Assembly (NCBI GenBank): GCA_016946835.1
Contig: JACVTC010000481.1
Coordinates: forward strand, 1 to 24,546
Length of the DNA stretch: 24,546 bases
Direction of reading: 5' to 3'
DNA from: Neocallimastix lanati (nom. inval.)
Taxonomy: Eukaryota; Neocallimastigomycota; Neocallimastigomycetes; Neocallimastigales; Neocallimastigaceae
In this document: one piece after another, positions 9,902 to 19,900 of the stretch
Layout of the letters: each line of letters opens with the position of its first letter
Position numbering within the stretch: the first letter of the stretch is position 1
Notes under the pieces: generated by a model
Database searches by the model: none
The model's input: the letters and a program-made list of their open reading frames with translations, nothing else
What the model was told of the DNA's origin: nothing
Program-made: the position numbers and the translations under genes

Positions 9902-10366
9902 TGATACGTGACCACTATAAAAATGGTATTTAGATAGATTCTTTAGGTTAAAGAAATACTTAAATATTATTGGTCAATAATAATTTTATAATAATATATA
10001 TAATTTTAGAATAATAATTATTAAACGGAGAATTCTTTTATTTATAAGTTTATACTTATGATAAATTAATTCATATAAATAGCTATTTTATATTTTATTT
10101 TAGTATAGTTAAAAAGAGATATTATATATATTTGAGATAATTAATTATAATATTTATATAAGAGAGTAATAATAATAATTTATGTAATAATTAATAATTA
10201 ATAATAAATAAAGAGAACATTAAAAAGATATATTTATTACTTTATTTTGTATTATTGTATGTGTTATTTCTAATTAATATTAGAATATATTATTTTGTCA
10301 TAATTCCTTATTGTCATTGCCCATAAATAAATATTAATTTAGATACATAAATAAAATACCGTATCA
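9902..10366 (+). repeat. E2 5' LTR
   Basis: 465 bp, bounded by a perfect 7-bp terminal inverted repeat TGATACG...CGTATCA, preceded by TTTG and followed by AAAA and the PBS. It shares its first bases and scattered blocks, such as TAGAATATATTATT and GTCATAATT, with the 3' LTR, but much of the sequence does not align. Confidence 0.85.
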
Positions 10367-10370
10367 AAAA

Positions 10371-10387
10371 TGGTGGAGAATCCGGGC
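10371..10387 (+). other. E2 primer binding site
   Basis: Identical over 17 nt to the E1 PBS and at the same 4-nt distance from the LTR end, so both should use the same primer tRNA. Confidence 0.75.
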
Positions 10388-10429
10388 GTTTCTCTAGCAT
10401 GATAATATGAAAATAATAAAAATTTGAAA

Positions 10430-10474
<45 letters not shown>

Positions 10475-10673
10475 AAAAAAAAATATCGTGTAATAAAATA
10501 ATAGTTTATTTTAACACGTAAAGATAATATTAATAGTTTTTAATGACACATAATAAAATAATAGTTTAAAATAGTAAATAATAAAATAATAGTTATTTAA
10601 AATGTTATAATATATATTATTTAAAATAACGCGTAATAGAAATAAATATAAACAAAAAAAAAAAGAAAAAAAT

Positions 10674-10708
<35 letters not shown>

Positions 10709-10716
10709 TAATCAAA
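10388..10716 (+). other. E2 leader
   Basis: Contains leader bases that pair with the 3' LTR (10384-10397), an AAT triplet run (10432-10472), three copies of a TAATAAAATAATAGTT motif (10490-10595), the short inverted pair CGTGT/ACACG, and a T8-A28 block (10673-10708) right before the gag start. No coding frame. Confidence 0.65.
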
Positions 10717-12372
10717 ATGAATGTTCAAGGCTTAATAAAAGAACTACCTTTATTAGTCAATTATGGAAGGGATATTGATGGATGGATTAAGGACTTTGAG
10801 GAAGTTATGGAATTATGGGAGATTTACACATTGAGGCAACAATACTTTTGGATAATTAAATGTGTAAATCAAGACATAAGTATAGAAATTAAAATATTAA
10901 AAGAAAAGTATAAAAGAAATGAATATCCAACATTAAAAGAAATACAATATGCCATTGAAAAATATTTAAATATTACTCAAAGTGAAAAATGCTGGACTTT
11001 AAAGACCATAAAAGTTCCAAATGATACAAAAATTTCAATTTTTAATGTAACTTATAGAAGACTATTAAAGAATTTGGAGTGCGACTTTAGGAAATTAGTG
11101 ACAATTGAAGATTATTTAAATTCAATAAAAGTTAGACGTTTCCCATATCAACAAGTAATTATAAAAGGATGCAAAACTATAGAAGATGCTATGAAAACTG
11201 CTTCTCTCGCTGAAAGAATAGAAAATGAATTAATAGAATCTAATAAGGAAGAAAGAGAAAGCTTTAATAACCATAAAATAACTTATAATAGGAGAAACAA
11301 TAGGACTGACCCTTATAACACGTATTTTAGAGAATATGGATTAATATATGAAAATATTAATAAAAATTTTAAGAAATTTAATTTTAATTATTACAATAAT
11401 TATAATAATAAATTAAAAACTAATAATTATTATAATAAAATAAATAATTTTACGCCTAGACAAAACAAAATGAATTATTATAAAAGAAATTATAATATTG
11501 AACAAAATAAAAATTTTAATTATTTTGATTCGGATTATACTAATGTTGAATGTGGCAATTCAAATTTTAATGGTAAAGAAAATTATTTAAAATCTATGAA
11601 TAATTCTAATTGTAATTCTTGCATGAATGTTAATTCAATAAATAATTATTATATTAATAAAGAAAATTTGAATTCATATTATTATTATGGTAATATTAAT
11701 AGTTCTTCAAAAGGTATTTATAAAGAAATAATAAATAGTAATTATGATCATAATATTAATAGTAAAGATACTTGCACTATTGAAGAAAATTATAATTTAA
11801 ATTCCGTGGATGAAAATGTTAATGTTAAGGGCGAATCAGGAAATAAACACGTAAATAATGATAATGATAGAATTCAAACTAAAATCACAACTTATAATGA
11901 TAATATGGATAAACAAATTATTGAAGAAAATATAGAAGGTAATATGGTAATTAATAAATTGAGTGATACTATTCTCGAAGGTAACGTATATAATCCATCA
12001 CATAAACTAATTCCAGTAGAAAAGAAAAACGAAAACATATTATTATGTAAAGAGGAAAGTAAATTATTAGAAAGTAAACCTATTGATAAATTGAAAATAA
12101 ATAAAATTAAGATGGAAGGAAATAATTTAAATATTTATAATGAAATGATAAATAAAATTAAAATAAATTCTGATAATAAAATAATAATAAAAAAAATACC
12201 TACTGTAGAAAATTCCAACCAAAATAATGGTAATAGCAAAAATAATTCAAAAAGAAAATTTAAAATTAAATTTAATTATAAAAATACAATTATTAAAAAG
12301 TATAATAATAATAGGAAAGATACAAAGTGTATTATCAGGAATTACAAATATAAAAGAAAAAGAAAAACATAG
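10717..12372 (+). CDS. gag: E2 Gag-like protein without a zinc knuckle
   Basis: 551 aa. The ATG has A at -3 and lies just after a poly(A) tract. The first about 175 residues parallel the E1 Gag capsid region: the start MNVQGLIKELPLLVNYG against MADASKIRRDLPYLANYG, then shared blocks such as EIQ.AIE.YL.ITQ..KC and a DYLN.I segment. The remaining about 370 residues are Asn/Lys/Tyr-rich with AAT codons, and I find no CCHC knuckle; a cluster CNSCMN lacks the His and final Cys. The C-terminus is strongly basic (KRKRKT) and could replace the knuckle in RNA binding; this is inference. There is no slippery site at the end and no pol behind it. It probably assembles particles or co-assembles with E1-type Gag-Pol. 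Confidence 0.88.
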   Translation: MNVQGLIKELPLLVNYGRDIDGWIKDFEEVMELWEIYTLRQQYFWIIKCVNQDISIEIKILKEKYKRNEYPTLKEIQYAIEKYLNITQSEKCWTLKTIKVPNDTKISIFNVTYRRLLKNLECDFRKLVTIEDYLNSIKVRRFPYQQVIIKGCKTIEDAMKTASLAERIENELIESNKEERESFNNHKITYNRRNNRTDPYNTYFREYGLIYENINKNFKKFNFNYYNNYNNKLKTNNYYNKINNFTPRQNKMNYYKRNYNIEQNKNFNYFDSDYTNVECGNSNFNGKENYLKSMNNSNCNSCMNVNSINNYYINKENLNSYYYYGNINSSSKGIYKEIINSNYDHNINSKDTCTIEENYNLNSVDENVNVKGESGNKHVNNDNDRIQTKITTYNDNMDKQIIEENIEGNMVINKLSDTILEGNVYNPSHKLIPVEKKNENILLCKEESKLLESKPIDKLKINKIKMEGNNLNIYNEMINKIKINSDNKIIIKKIPTVENSNQNNGNSKNNSKRKFKIKFNYKNTIIKKYNNNRKDTKCIIRNYKYKRKRKT

Positions 12373-12635
12373 TTTGAATATAATTCAATTAAATTTTCAA
12401 AATTCAAAATTCAAAAATTCAAAATTTAAATTATTAAATTTCAAATTTCAAATTTCAAATTTCTATAAAAAAAAAAAAAAAAAAAAAAAAATTTATACAT
12501 AATATTTTTATGTTTTTACTTTTTTAACAAAATATATATAAAAATTTAATTATTAAATAATTAAAAAAAAAAAAAAAATTTTTTTTTTTTCGCCTGACTT
12601 CAAGGGACGAAGTCTTATTTAAAGTGGGGGAATCT
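12373..12635 (+). promoter_or_regulatory. E2 3' region with hairpin and polypurine tract
   Basis: After the stop come short TTCAAAATTCAAA-type repeats (12395-12455), 25 A (12467-12491), an A/T spacer, then the hairpin GACTTC-AAGGGAC-GAAGTC (12596-12614), identical to E1, and the purine tract AAAGTGGGGGAATCT (12621-12635) abutting the LTR. No pol remnant is recognisable. Confidence 0.75.
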
Positions 12636-13291
12636 TGATACGATACCACTATAAAAATAAGATTTAGGTAAGAAATTTAGGTTAGAAATATTGTATAAAT
12701 ATTATTGGTTATAATAATTAAAATAATTTATATATAGTTAATTCAAATAATTATTTTTAAAAGCATGGTTAATTCTTTTATCATAATTAAAAATAGATAA
12801 ATTATATTATTAATGATTCTATTATTATGATAATAAATTAATTCATCATTATTATTAATAAGTTTTATTTTATATTTTAAATATTATTTTGAGAATTATA
12901 TAGTTTTAGGAATTATATTATAAATATTGATAATTATATTTTATTTAGGAAATATATTTTAAATATTAATAGTTAAATATATTTAATAATGAAATTGTAT
13001 TTTTAAATAAAGTTATTAGGAAATTAATAGTTAAAGAGATATGTTTAATAAAAATATAATATTAATTAATTATTTTAACAATTATATAAAATTAAGAGAA
13101 TGTAATAATAAATTATTATGTATGTAAAAATAAAATTATAAAAATAAATAAAGAACAAAATATTATTATAAAACATTATTATTATAAATTATTTTCTTAT
13201 ATTTATTAGAATATATTATTGTGTCATAATTTCCTAGAGAAACGACCAAATAAATAAATAACTAGATATGGAATATTTTAAATGTTCTGTA
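12636..13291 (+). repeat. E2 3' LTR, right end damaged
   Basis: Starts TGATACGATACCACTATAAA, like the 5' LTR. The right end should read about CGTATCA but stops at CTGTA, apparently losing about 3 terminal bases, and runs directly into the tRNA gene sequence at 13292. CTAGAGAAACGACC (13234-13247) is complementary, with one mismatch, to the E2 leader 10384-10397, so this LTR and the E2 internal region belong together. Confidence 0.75.
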
Positions 13292-13327
13292 TTAACCACT
13301 CGGACAAACTGACTTCCTTATATTTTG
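13292..13327 (-). pseudogene. Relic of tRNA-Ser 5' end plus its 14-nt upstream flank
   Basis: 36 bp identical to 659-694: the first 22 nt of the same tRNA-Ser (13292-13313) and its 14-nt 5' flank ending in TTTG (13314-13327). The rest of the tRNA is missing, cut by the E2 3' LTR. The identical flank means this is a second copy or allele of the same locus and not an unrelated tRNA. A simple 4-bp target duplication cannot create it. Confidence 0.9.
13324..13327. repeat. TTTG, left copy of the E3 target-site duplication
   Basis: Last 4 bases of the tRNA relic flank, abutting TGATAAAG of the E3 LTR; partner copy at 22205-22208. Confidence 0.8.
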
Positions 13328-14378
13328 TGATAAAGAATGAAGTAATAAATTGATTCTTATTAAAAACCTTTTAATATAGTCAATGTGATTTTTAAAATAT
13401 TAATAAATTTATGTATTCTTTACATTAATAATTTTACTATATTATTTGATCTGAAAATTTAAGTTTATACATAAAATTTAATTTAAATTTATGTTCATTC
13501 CTTATAAAGGTAAATTAAATTTATGAGAGTTTAGCAATAACATAGTACTAATTACTTTTAGTATTATTTTTCTAAATAAGGAATAATTCCTGTATATAAA
13601 CAACTTAAATAACTTTATCAATATTTCTGTCTTTCGAATTAAGAAATAATTGAAATGAAAGAAATAAATAAAATAAAATTTTCTGTATTTAAAATTGTAA
13701 AAGATTTTTCATATATTAATAAATGTATTTTATTTTCTATTATGTCATTCAAATTAATATATAAGATTACATATTAAATTAGTATCAAAATTAAGTTAAA
13801 GTATTCAATTTTATTGTAATACTGCTTCTCTTTTTTTTGTTTAATTCTTATCTATAATGCATCTTTTATATTATAGATTTATTTTGGTTAATTTGAATAT
13901 TAGGAAATAATAAAATTTCTATTTATTACAATAAGGAAATAATCAATAAGATTTAAAAATCTATTGTTTTTCCATCTCTTCAACTACTTCCAGAGGCTTT
14001 GCTACTTTTATATCTTCAAAAAGATATAAATTGACTACCTTGGAACCCCTTTTTAGGGGAGGGGAAAAAAAAAAAAAGAAAATAAAAATAGAAATAATAA
14101 AAATAAATAAATAAAAAAAAAATAAATAAATAAAAAAAAAATAAATAAAAATAAATAAAAATAATAATAAAAATAAAATAAAAATAAAATAAATAAATAA
14201 AAATAATAATAAAAATAAAATAAAAATAAAATAAATAAATAAAAATAATAATAAAAATAAAATAAAAATTAAAATAAAAATATAATAAATAAATAAAAAT
14301 TATTGTGAAAGAATAAAATTTTTTTTTTGTGTTTTAATATTATATAATTTTTTTTTTTGAATTCCTCGAACCATAACA
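13328..14378 (+). repeat. E3 5' LTR
   Basis: 1051 bp, TGATAAAG to CCATAACA. TAAAGAAT (13331-13338) can pair with ATTCTTTA (13415-13422) in a terminal hairpin also seen in the two right-hand LTRs. Positions 14060-14300 are AAAT/AAT simple repeats. The end carries three segments complementary to the leader (14296-14403 feature). Confidence 0.93.
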
Positions 14379-14446
14379 TAAAGTTTGGTGGAGATATCGG
14401 GGATTTCAAAATTAAAAACTAATATTAAAACATACACAATAATTTT
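14296..14446 (+). promoter_or_regulatory. E3 U5-leader long-range stem enclosing the PBS
   Basis: LTR segments pair with the leader in antiparallel order: 14296-14307 with 14435-14446 (12 bp), 14331-14342 with 14420-14431 (12 bp), and 14359-14368 with 14398-14407 (9 of 10, one wobble). The LTR end and the TGGTGGAGATAT part of the PBS lie in the loop. Same layout as E1 with unrelated sequence, which is covariation support. A/T richness lowers the weight of the two 12-bp helices taken alone. Confidence 0.65.
14386..14403 (+). other. E3 primer binding site
   Basis: TGGTGGAGATATCGGGGA, 7 nt after the LTR end and identical to E5 (24085-24102). It shares TGGTGGAGA with E1/E2. The trailing CGGGGA overlaps the U5-leader stem, so the primer contact may be shorter. 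Primer tRNA not identified. Confidence 0.7.
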
Positions 14447-15368
14447 ATTTAATTAAAAAAAAAAAAAAAATATTTTTTTTACAATAATATAGAAATATAA
14501 TATATACATAAATAAATATTAATAATTTAAAGTAGCACCTACGTCCTTACTATATTAGTTGGATAAATAATTTCATTCAACAAAGTTGTTATATTTCTGT
14601 TTGTGCAAGAGAAACAGTGTGATATAAAACTTTGAAATATTTATTCCTGTCAAGTACTAATTAGTAAGAATAATAATTTAATTATATTATACATTTATTC
14701 ATTAATATAAGAATACTTTTATACAATTTATAACTTATTGTAATCGGCGGCTGTTGGATGAAAAACTCCTTAGCTTAAGGCTTTGTTACAATTAAGTGTA
14801 TATAGTAATTCGTATTTATATTATCGACTAAATTATATTATAATTGAAATTATAAATTCAAATTTATAAATATATACATATATATAGTATCTATATATTG
14901 ATACCAAGACTGTTGATATATATAGATATAAAAATTAGACGTTTATATTAGAGAATAGGAGAAGGATTGCTTTACACATAGGGAGGTAGTAGAGCATTAT
15001 TGAATAAGGTTTAGTGATACAAGTGATAACAGAATAGAAAAAGTGGTAAGGTCCCGTGTTCGTACAGGCACACACTACTCTGTTATATTCACTATTCTGA
15101 CGGTTCAATAGTGGAGGTCGAACGGCCCTGTAAAGAATCTGCGGATCCGAAAATAATATAAAGCTAATAATATATATATAAGAAATATTTATAAATTTTC
15201 CATATTAATTTTTTTTAATTTAGCAATTAATTTATTCCGTGCTACATATAAGAAATTCTAGTGTGCTGAATTCTAAAAAAAAAAAAAAAAAAAATTTTTT
15301 GTTTACTGTTCTTACTCTGTGGTTAAGTGAAATTGAGCCAAAGAAGAAAGACTACTATATTTTTTTTT
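14404..15368 (+). other. E3 leader, first part with a compact structured block
   Basis: Non-coding. Most is A/T-rich, but about 14980-15150 is much richer in G/C and folds locally: CACTATT/AATAGTG (about 15089-15112) with a 10-nt loop, GGTC-GAAC-GGCC just after it, AGTGGT pairing with ACTACT around a GTG/CAC hairpin, and ATAACAGA able to pair with TCTGTTAT. A poly(A)/T block lies near 15277-15300. Likely an RNA control region (packaging or translation); function not known. Confidence 0.5.
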
Positions 15369-15380
15369 ACTACCTGTTTA

Positions 15381-15589
15381 ATTTGGTTGTCGAGGGGTAT
15401 CTTGAACCAAATAATTATCATTATAAGTGGTCGAAGTGTCATTCGAGCTTATAACCTTAATATAATTATATCTTCTATTGGTGATCGAAAGGTATTCGAA
15501 CCAATAATATAAAATTTCCTTAGGTGGTCGAGTGTTATTCGAACCTAAAAATATATTTCTTGTAGGTGGTCGAAGTGTATTTCGAACCT
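15381..15589 (+). repeat. Five repeated stem-loops in E3 leader
   Basis: Hairpins at 15381-15412, 15421-15454, 15477-15505, 15520-15548 and 15564-15589. All follow one plan: outer arm of 4-8 bp, a second stem TCGA(A/G)/(T/C)T(C/T)GA and a 5-7 nt loop such as GTGTAT or AGGTA. Outer arms differ in sequence between copies but stay complementary (ATTTGGTT/AACCAAAT, TTATAAG/CTTATAA, ATTGGT/ACCAAT, TTAGGT/ACCTAA, AGGT/ACCT). This compensatory pattern indicates selection for an RNA fold. The minus strand of several copies resembles a Pol III B box (GGTTCGAATAC at 15492-15502). Confidence 0.8.
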
Positions 15590-15712
15590 CATATAAATAA
15601 CTATAAAGATATAATTTAATAAACAATAATTATAAAATATTTTAATCTTGGATATCAAAATAAAACAAATCAAAAAAAAAAACAAAAACAAAAACAAAAA
15701 CAAAAACAAAAA

Positions 15713-15754
<42 letters not shown>

Positions 15755-15883
15755 TATTTTTTTTTTTATCTCTGAAGTGTTTGTAAACTTACCTATTTTT
15801 TTTTTTCTAATCTCTGAAGTGTTTGTAAACTTATAAATTCTAATACTATATTATATATATCTATAACATACTCACACACACAA

Positions 15884-15919
<36 letters not shown>

Positions 15920-15977
15920 TATTATTTTTATTTTGAATATTTTACCTATATTACTGTATAATTTCTACTCAAGAAAT
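15590..15977 (+). repeat. E3 leader, last part: CAAAAA repeats, poly(A) tracts, 40-bp duplication
   Basis: Repeated CAAAAA units (15671-15713) run into 34 A (15714-15747). Two tandem copies of a unit of about 40 bp ending in TCTCTGAAGTGTTTGTAAAC lie at about 15752-15833. CACACACA and 31 A (15886-15916) follow, then a short T-rich spacer to the gag start. No coding content is supported. Confidence 0.75.
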
Positions 15978-16937
15978 ATGGCTTCAGTTACTAATGATAC
16001 TACTAATGTTCCTTCATTTAAAGATCTTAAAAAGGAACTAAAATATGTTGATAAATTAAACAAGGACCATTTGGATATAAAATCTTGGGCTTCTGAAATT
16101 GAGTTATGGATCCAATTACAAAATATCACTGATCCAAAAACTATTTTTGTTGCTTGCCTATTAACGTCTACTGGTGAACCAAGACAAATTATCCAAGAAT
16201 TAGAACTACCTGCTACTACAGCAGAAGAAGATGTAGAATTGAATGGTTCCACTGATACTGGTGAGATGTCAGGATCTAGCACCAGTAGCTCTACTAGTTC
16301 AAGTAGTTCTAGTAATGATAGTGTTAGAACTAACCGTTATCCTTCTTTTGTCGAGATCGTCAACGCTCTTGAAGTATTCTATGGGGCAAAGGAAGATCAG
16401 AATACCTTATTAAGGGAATTGCGTGCTCTTAAAATTGGTAGAAATGAAAAAGTAAGGGATTTTAATAAAAGATATCGGACATTATATTTAAAATTAGATA
16501 AAACTCACAAAAAACAAATCAGTATCTTGGACTATGCTGATGCACTTGAGAATAATATTGAGGCCTGGAAAAGAGTAACTTTAATTGATGATATACCACT
16601 TTCAAAGGCTTATGAAATTGCAGAAAAAGTGGATAGACTTGCTGTGAGGTTACATCGTGTACCAAGTCCTAATAGAAATGTTTCCAACAACAATAATAAT
16701 AATTATAATAAGAGTCGTAGTTCACCACCAAGAAATACTTATGAAAACAGGGACAATAGGAAAGTTTCTGATGAAAGTGAAAGGGAGAACCTTACACGTG
16801 GACCAAGAAACTCTACCGTCAAAACCTGTTTCTTCTGTAAGGAACCTGGACATTATCAACAACATTGTCCCAAACTACAAGCCATTATAGAAGAAAATAA
16901 GAAACAGATTTTTTCCAAAGGACCTTTAAACCAGTAG
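15978..16937 (+). CDS. gag: E3 Gag (capsid and CCHC nucleocapsid)
   Basis: 319 aa. The ATG at 15978 has A at -3 and G at +4; the same frame is open upstream but has no earlier ATG within it. The N-terminal region resembles retrotransposon gag capsids (DIKSWASEIELW; YPSFVEIVNALEVFYG; an LKIGRNEKVRDFNKRY block matching LKIKRNETIKGFNYNY in E1). A Ser/Thr-rich linker of about 25 residues lies near residues 95-118. Residues 284-297 form a zinc knuckle C-F-F-C-K-E-P-G-H-Y-Q-Q-H-C. It is less Asn-rich and shorter than the E1 Gag. The final codons TTA AAC CAG TAG include the frameshift heptamer. Confidence 0.93.
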   Translation: MASVTNDTTNVPSFKDLKKELKYVDKLNKDHLDIKSWASEIELWIQLQNITDPKTIFVACLLTSTGEPRQIIQELELPATTAEEDVELNGSTDTGEMSGSSTSSSTSSSSSSNDSVRTNRYPSFVEIVNALEVFYGAKEDQNTLLRELRALKIGRNEKVRDFNKRYRTLYLKLDKTHKKQISILDYADALENNIEAWKRVTLIDDIPLSKAYEIAEKVDRLAVRLHRVPSPNRNVSNNNNNNYNKSRSSPPRNTYENRDNRKVSDESERENLTRGPRNSTVKTCFFCKEPGHYQQHCPKLQAIIEENKKQIFSKGPLNQ

Positions 16938-16974
16938 AAGGGAGAGGAAGCACTCCCATCAAAAAAATAGCTTC
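16925..16974 (+). promoter_or_regulatory. E3 -1 programmed ribosomal frameshift signal with pseudoknot
   Basis: T TTA AAC (16925-16931) in Gag phase, an 8-nt spacer (16932-16939), and stem 1 GGGAG (16940-16944)/CTCCC (16953-16957). Within its loop, GAAGC (16947-16951) is complementary to GCTTC (16970-16974), giving a 5-bp stem 2 and an H-type pseudoknot with a 12-nt A-rich third loop. Heptamer, spacer length, stem 1 sequence and 8-nt loop size equal those of E1. The -1 frame runs open into pol. Confidence 0.9.
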
Positions 16975-19900
16975 ATTAAAATATACTTCCAATTCTTCTG
17001 ATGCAGAAAGTAAAGACTACAGAGTGGATTATACTATCAAAAGTCATGATCAGGTAGGAGAATATTTTGTCGGTGCGGTAAAAAGAAAACTTGATGAAAG
17101 TGATGTTGAGTTAGATAATGGAAAAGGAAGGAAAATTCATAAAAGCCTACGTGATAATCCACGACCTATAAACACTCCTGCATTAAGAAAAAGAAAAGAA
17201 AGAGAATTGGAAACTGAAGAGGTGATACCTCATAAGAAACAGTTGCAAACATCAATAATTATGCAACCAAATATCAATAAAGAAAAGAAAATTGAAAAAG
17301 CAATACGTGATAAAGAAAGATTTTTGAAATCTAGTACTAATTCTAAAGAATTCGAAACTGCATCATCCAGTCAGTCTAATGTAAACTTAATTACTAATAA
17401 AGAGGAAATAACTTCAAAAGTTGATAATGTAGAAGCTCCAAGGGAAATTAACCAAACTAGAGAAAGAAAAAAAGACAAAAATAATAATAATAATACTAGT
17501 AATCCTAATAATAGAAACAACGGAACTATTAGAAAAACCCCAGTCGTAAATGATATTAATAATAATAATACTATTAATATTAATAATAATGAAACTATTA
17601 TCGATAATAATCATGTAACGAATAATAAAAATATATTGAATAAATTAATTAATACAGATGGTATTAATAATAATAATAATAATGATAATAATAATAGTAT
17701 GAAAATACCTCGGGTAAATCGAATTATTAAAATGCTTTCTAATTATAAGGAATATGATGTATGGGATGATTTAAGCAATACCAAGTGTAATATTACCTTT
17801 GGACAGCTTTGGAATGCTGCGCCTAAAATAAGAAGTCAAGTTTCCCAAGGTTTAAAACTAGTAAAAGCCACCACTAATGTTGTTGGCGCTATTAATAATG
17901 TAGTTGCTACTACAACATTAGTTAATAATGTTGATCATAACTATAAAAGTAAAAGTACAGAAATAACAGAGGAGGATATTGCAATGGTAGATGCCTCTGT
18001 TGATGGTGTATCTGGAAAATTACTTATTGATACGTGTAGTAATTTAAATATTATGTCACAAAAATATTATAATTCTCTACCATACCAATATACCGTTGTT
18101 GGTCATAGTTGTGGTAGAATAATGCTTGCCACTAGAGACGATGAATACTCTGAAGGAATAGTCGTTAGGATACCTGTGAAAATTAATGAGCTTTCATTGT
18201 TAATTGATTTCCGAATTGTAGAAAAAGAGGAACCATTTTATGACATGCTAATTAATTTAAAAACTATAGTTGATAATAGATTATTTATTAATCCCTTAAA
18301 TAATTGCTTATGTAAATATAACATGGATGGTACTATCAGTTCTATTACACCAATAAATAATTCTGCAATTGACGAAAAATATATTTGTAGTGTTAACAAA
18401 TTACTTGAGGATAATAGTAAGGAAAAATATGCTGGTGGGGAATTAAAGAAATTAGAAGGATTACCACCTATGGAATATATACATAATACAATATTTATGA
18501 ATACTCTAAATGAAAAATATAGAACTGATATAATACACCTATTAGAGGACAATATAGAAATTGTTGCTACGTCGTCTGAGGAATTAACACCATCATTGCT
18601 TTCACCACACAAAATAAATCTAAAAGCTGGTACCAAACCTATAAAACAAAGAGCTTATCGGCTAACAAAATTAAAGACAGATATTTTAAAGGAAGAATTA
18701 ACTAAGTTAATTAATAAAAAGTTAATTGAGCCTTCAAATTCTGAATGGTCTTCGCCTATTGTTCTAGTACCAAAGCCTAATGGGAAATGGCGTATGTGTG
18801 TAGATTATAGGAAGGTTAATGATTCTACTATAAAGGATTCTTATTCTATACCATACATTGATGAAATTTTTGATAGTCTCAATGGTGCAACTATCTTCAC
18901 TACCATTGACTTATACTCTGGATATCACCAAATTTTAATGGAGGAAGAAAGTATTGGTATAACAACTTTCACCACTAAGTTTGGTAACTACCAATTTAAA
19001 GTTATGCCATTTGGTTTAACCAACGCTCCTGCAACCTTTCAAAGAGAAATGAATAGAATCCTATTTCCTTTAATAGGAAAGTGTGTTTATAATTTTATCG
19101 ATGATATACTTATATACTCTAAAACAGTTGAAGAACACCTCCAACATATTCAACAAGTTTTATCCATACTCAAAGAAAATAGATTAAAACTTAATATTGA
19201 AAAGTGTCACTTCATGAAAACAGAAGTGAATGTTTTGGGGCATAGATTAACCACTAAAGGCTTAAAACCTCTTGATAGTAAAATCGAGGTTATCAGAGAT
19301 TGGAAACCCCCTCAGGACATCCATGAATTACGTTCATTTTTAGGAGCTGTTGGATACTATAGAAATTTCATCGATAAATATTCACAAATTACTGCGTGTT
19401 TGTGTAAATTATTAAGGAAAGGTGTGAAGTATGTTTGGACTAGTGAACACCAAAAATCGTTTGAAGTACTGAAAGAAAAACTAATAAATGCACCCATATT
19501 AAGTTTCCCTCAGTTTGATAAAGAATTTATTATACGTACCGATGCTTCTTATGATGGAATAGGAGGTGTGTTATTACAAAAAGATAATGAAACTGGAAAA
19601 GAACACCCTATTCACTTTATTAGTAGAAGTTTGACCAGAGCAGAAAAGCATTATGGTATAACGGACCTAGAAGGTGCTGCCCTATATTATTGTATAACTA
19701 AATTAAAACCGTATATAGATGGAAATCCAATACCAACTATTGTATATACGGACCATAAACCGTTACTAGGGTTGTTCAAAAATAAGGAACCACATAATGC
19801 AAGGCAAACTAGATGGTGTTTAACAGCTAGTATGCTTGGTGTAGACATTAGATATGAAACCGGTAAAAAGAATGTGCTTGCTGATGCCCTATCCCGAATG

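Larger units (their letters stand above)
9902..13291 (+). mobile_element. E2: gag-only, non-autonomous, chimeric LTR retrotransposon
   Basis: A 3.4-kb element with LTR-like ends, an E1-type PBS, one long Gag frame and a 3' hairpin plus purine tract, but no protease, RT, RNase H or integrase and no frameshift signal. PBS, 3' hairpin and Gag N-terminus are E1-like, so E1-type Pol is the likely source of enzymes in trans. The two LTRs differ strongly by eye and in length (465 against 656 bp), although the gag frame is open throughout. The leader pairs with the 3' LTR but not the 5' LTR. I infer recombination between two related elements, and not simple age. Confidence 0.82.

Noticed and set aside
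12373-12595. Remnant of pol behind the E2 gag
   Set aside because: Only short A/T repeats and poly(A); no protease, RT or integrase motif in any frame.
14990-15150. A second tRNA gene in the E3 leader, suggested by GTTCG-type motifs
   Set aside because: No acceptor, anticodon and T-arm set can be assembled; only isolated hairpins are present.
15239-15836. Short frames in the E3 leader (61-82 aa, both strands)
   Set aside because: They cover the hairpin repeats and poly(A)/poly(T) tracts, giving low-complexity or structure-derived peptides; no Kozak support or homology recognisable.
15933-15977. Upstream extension of E3 Gag from TTG at 15933
   Set aside because: Not an ATG; the first ATG in frame is 15978, with a good initiation context.
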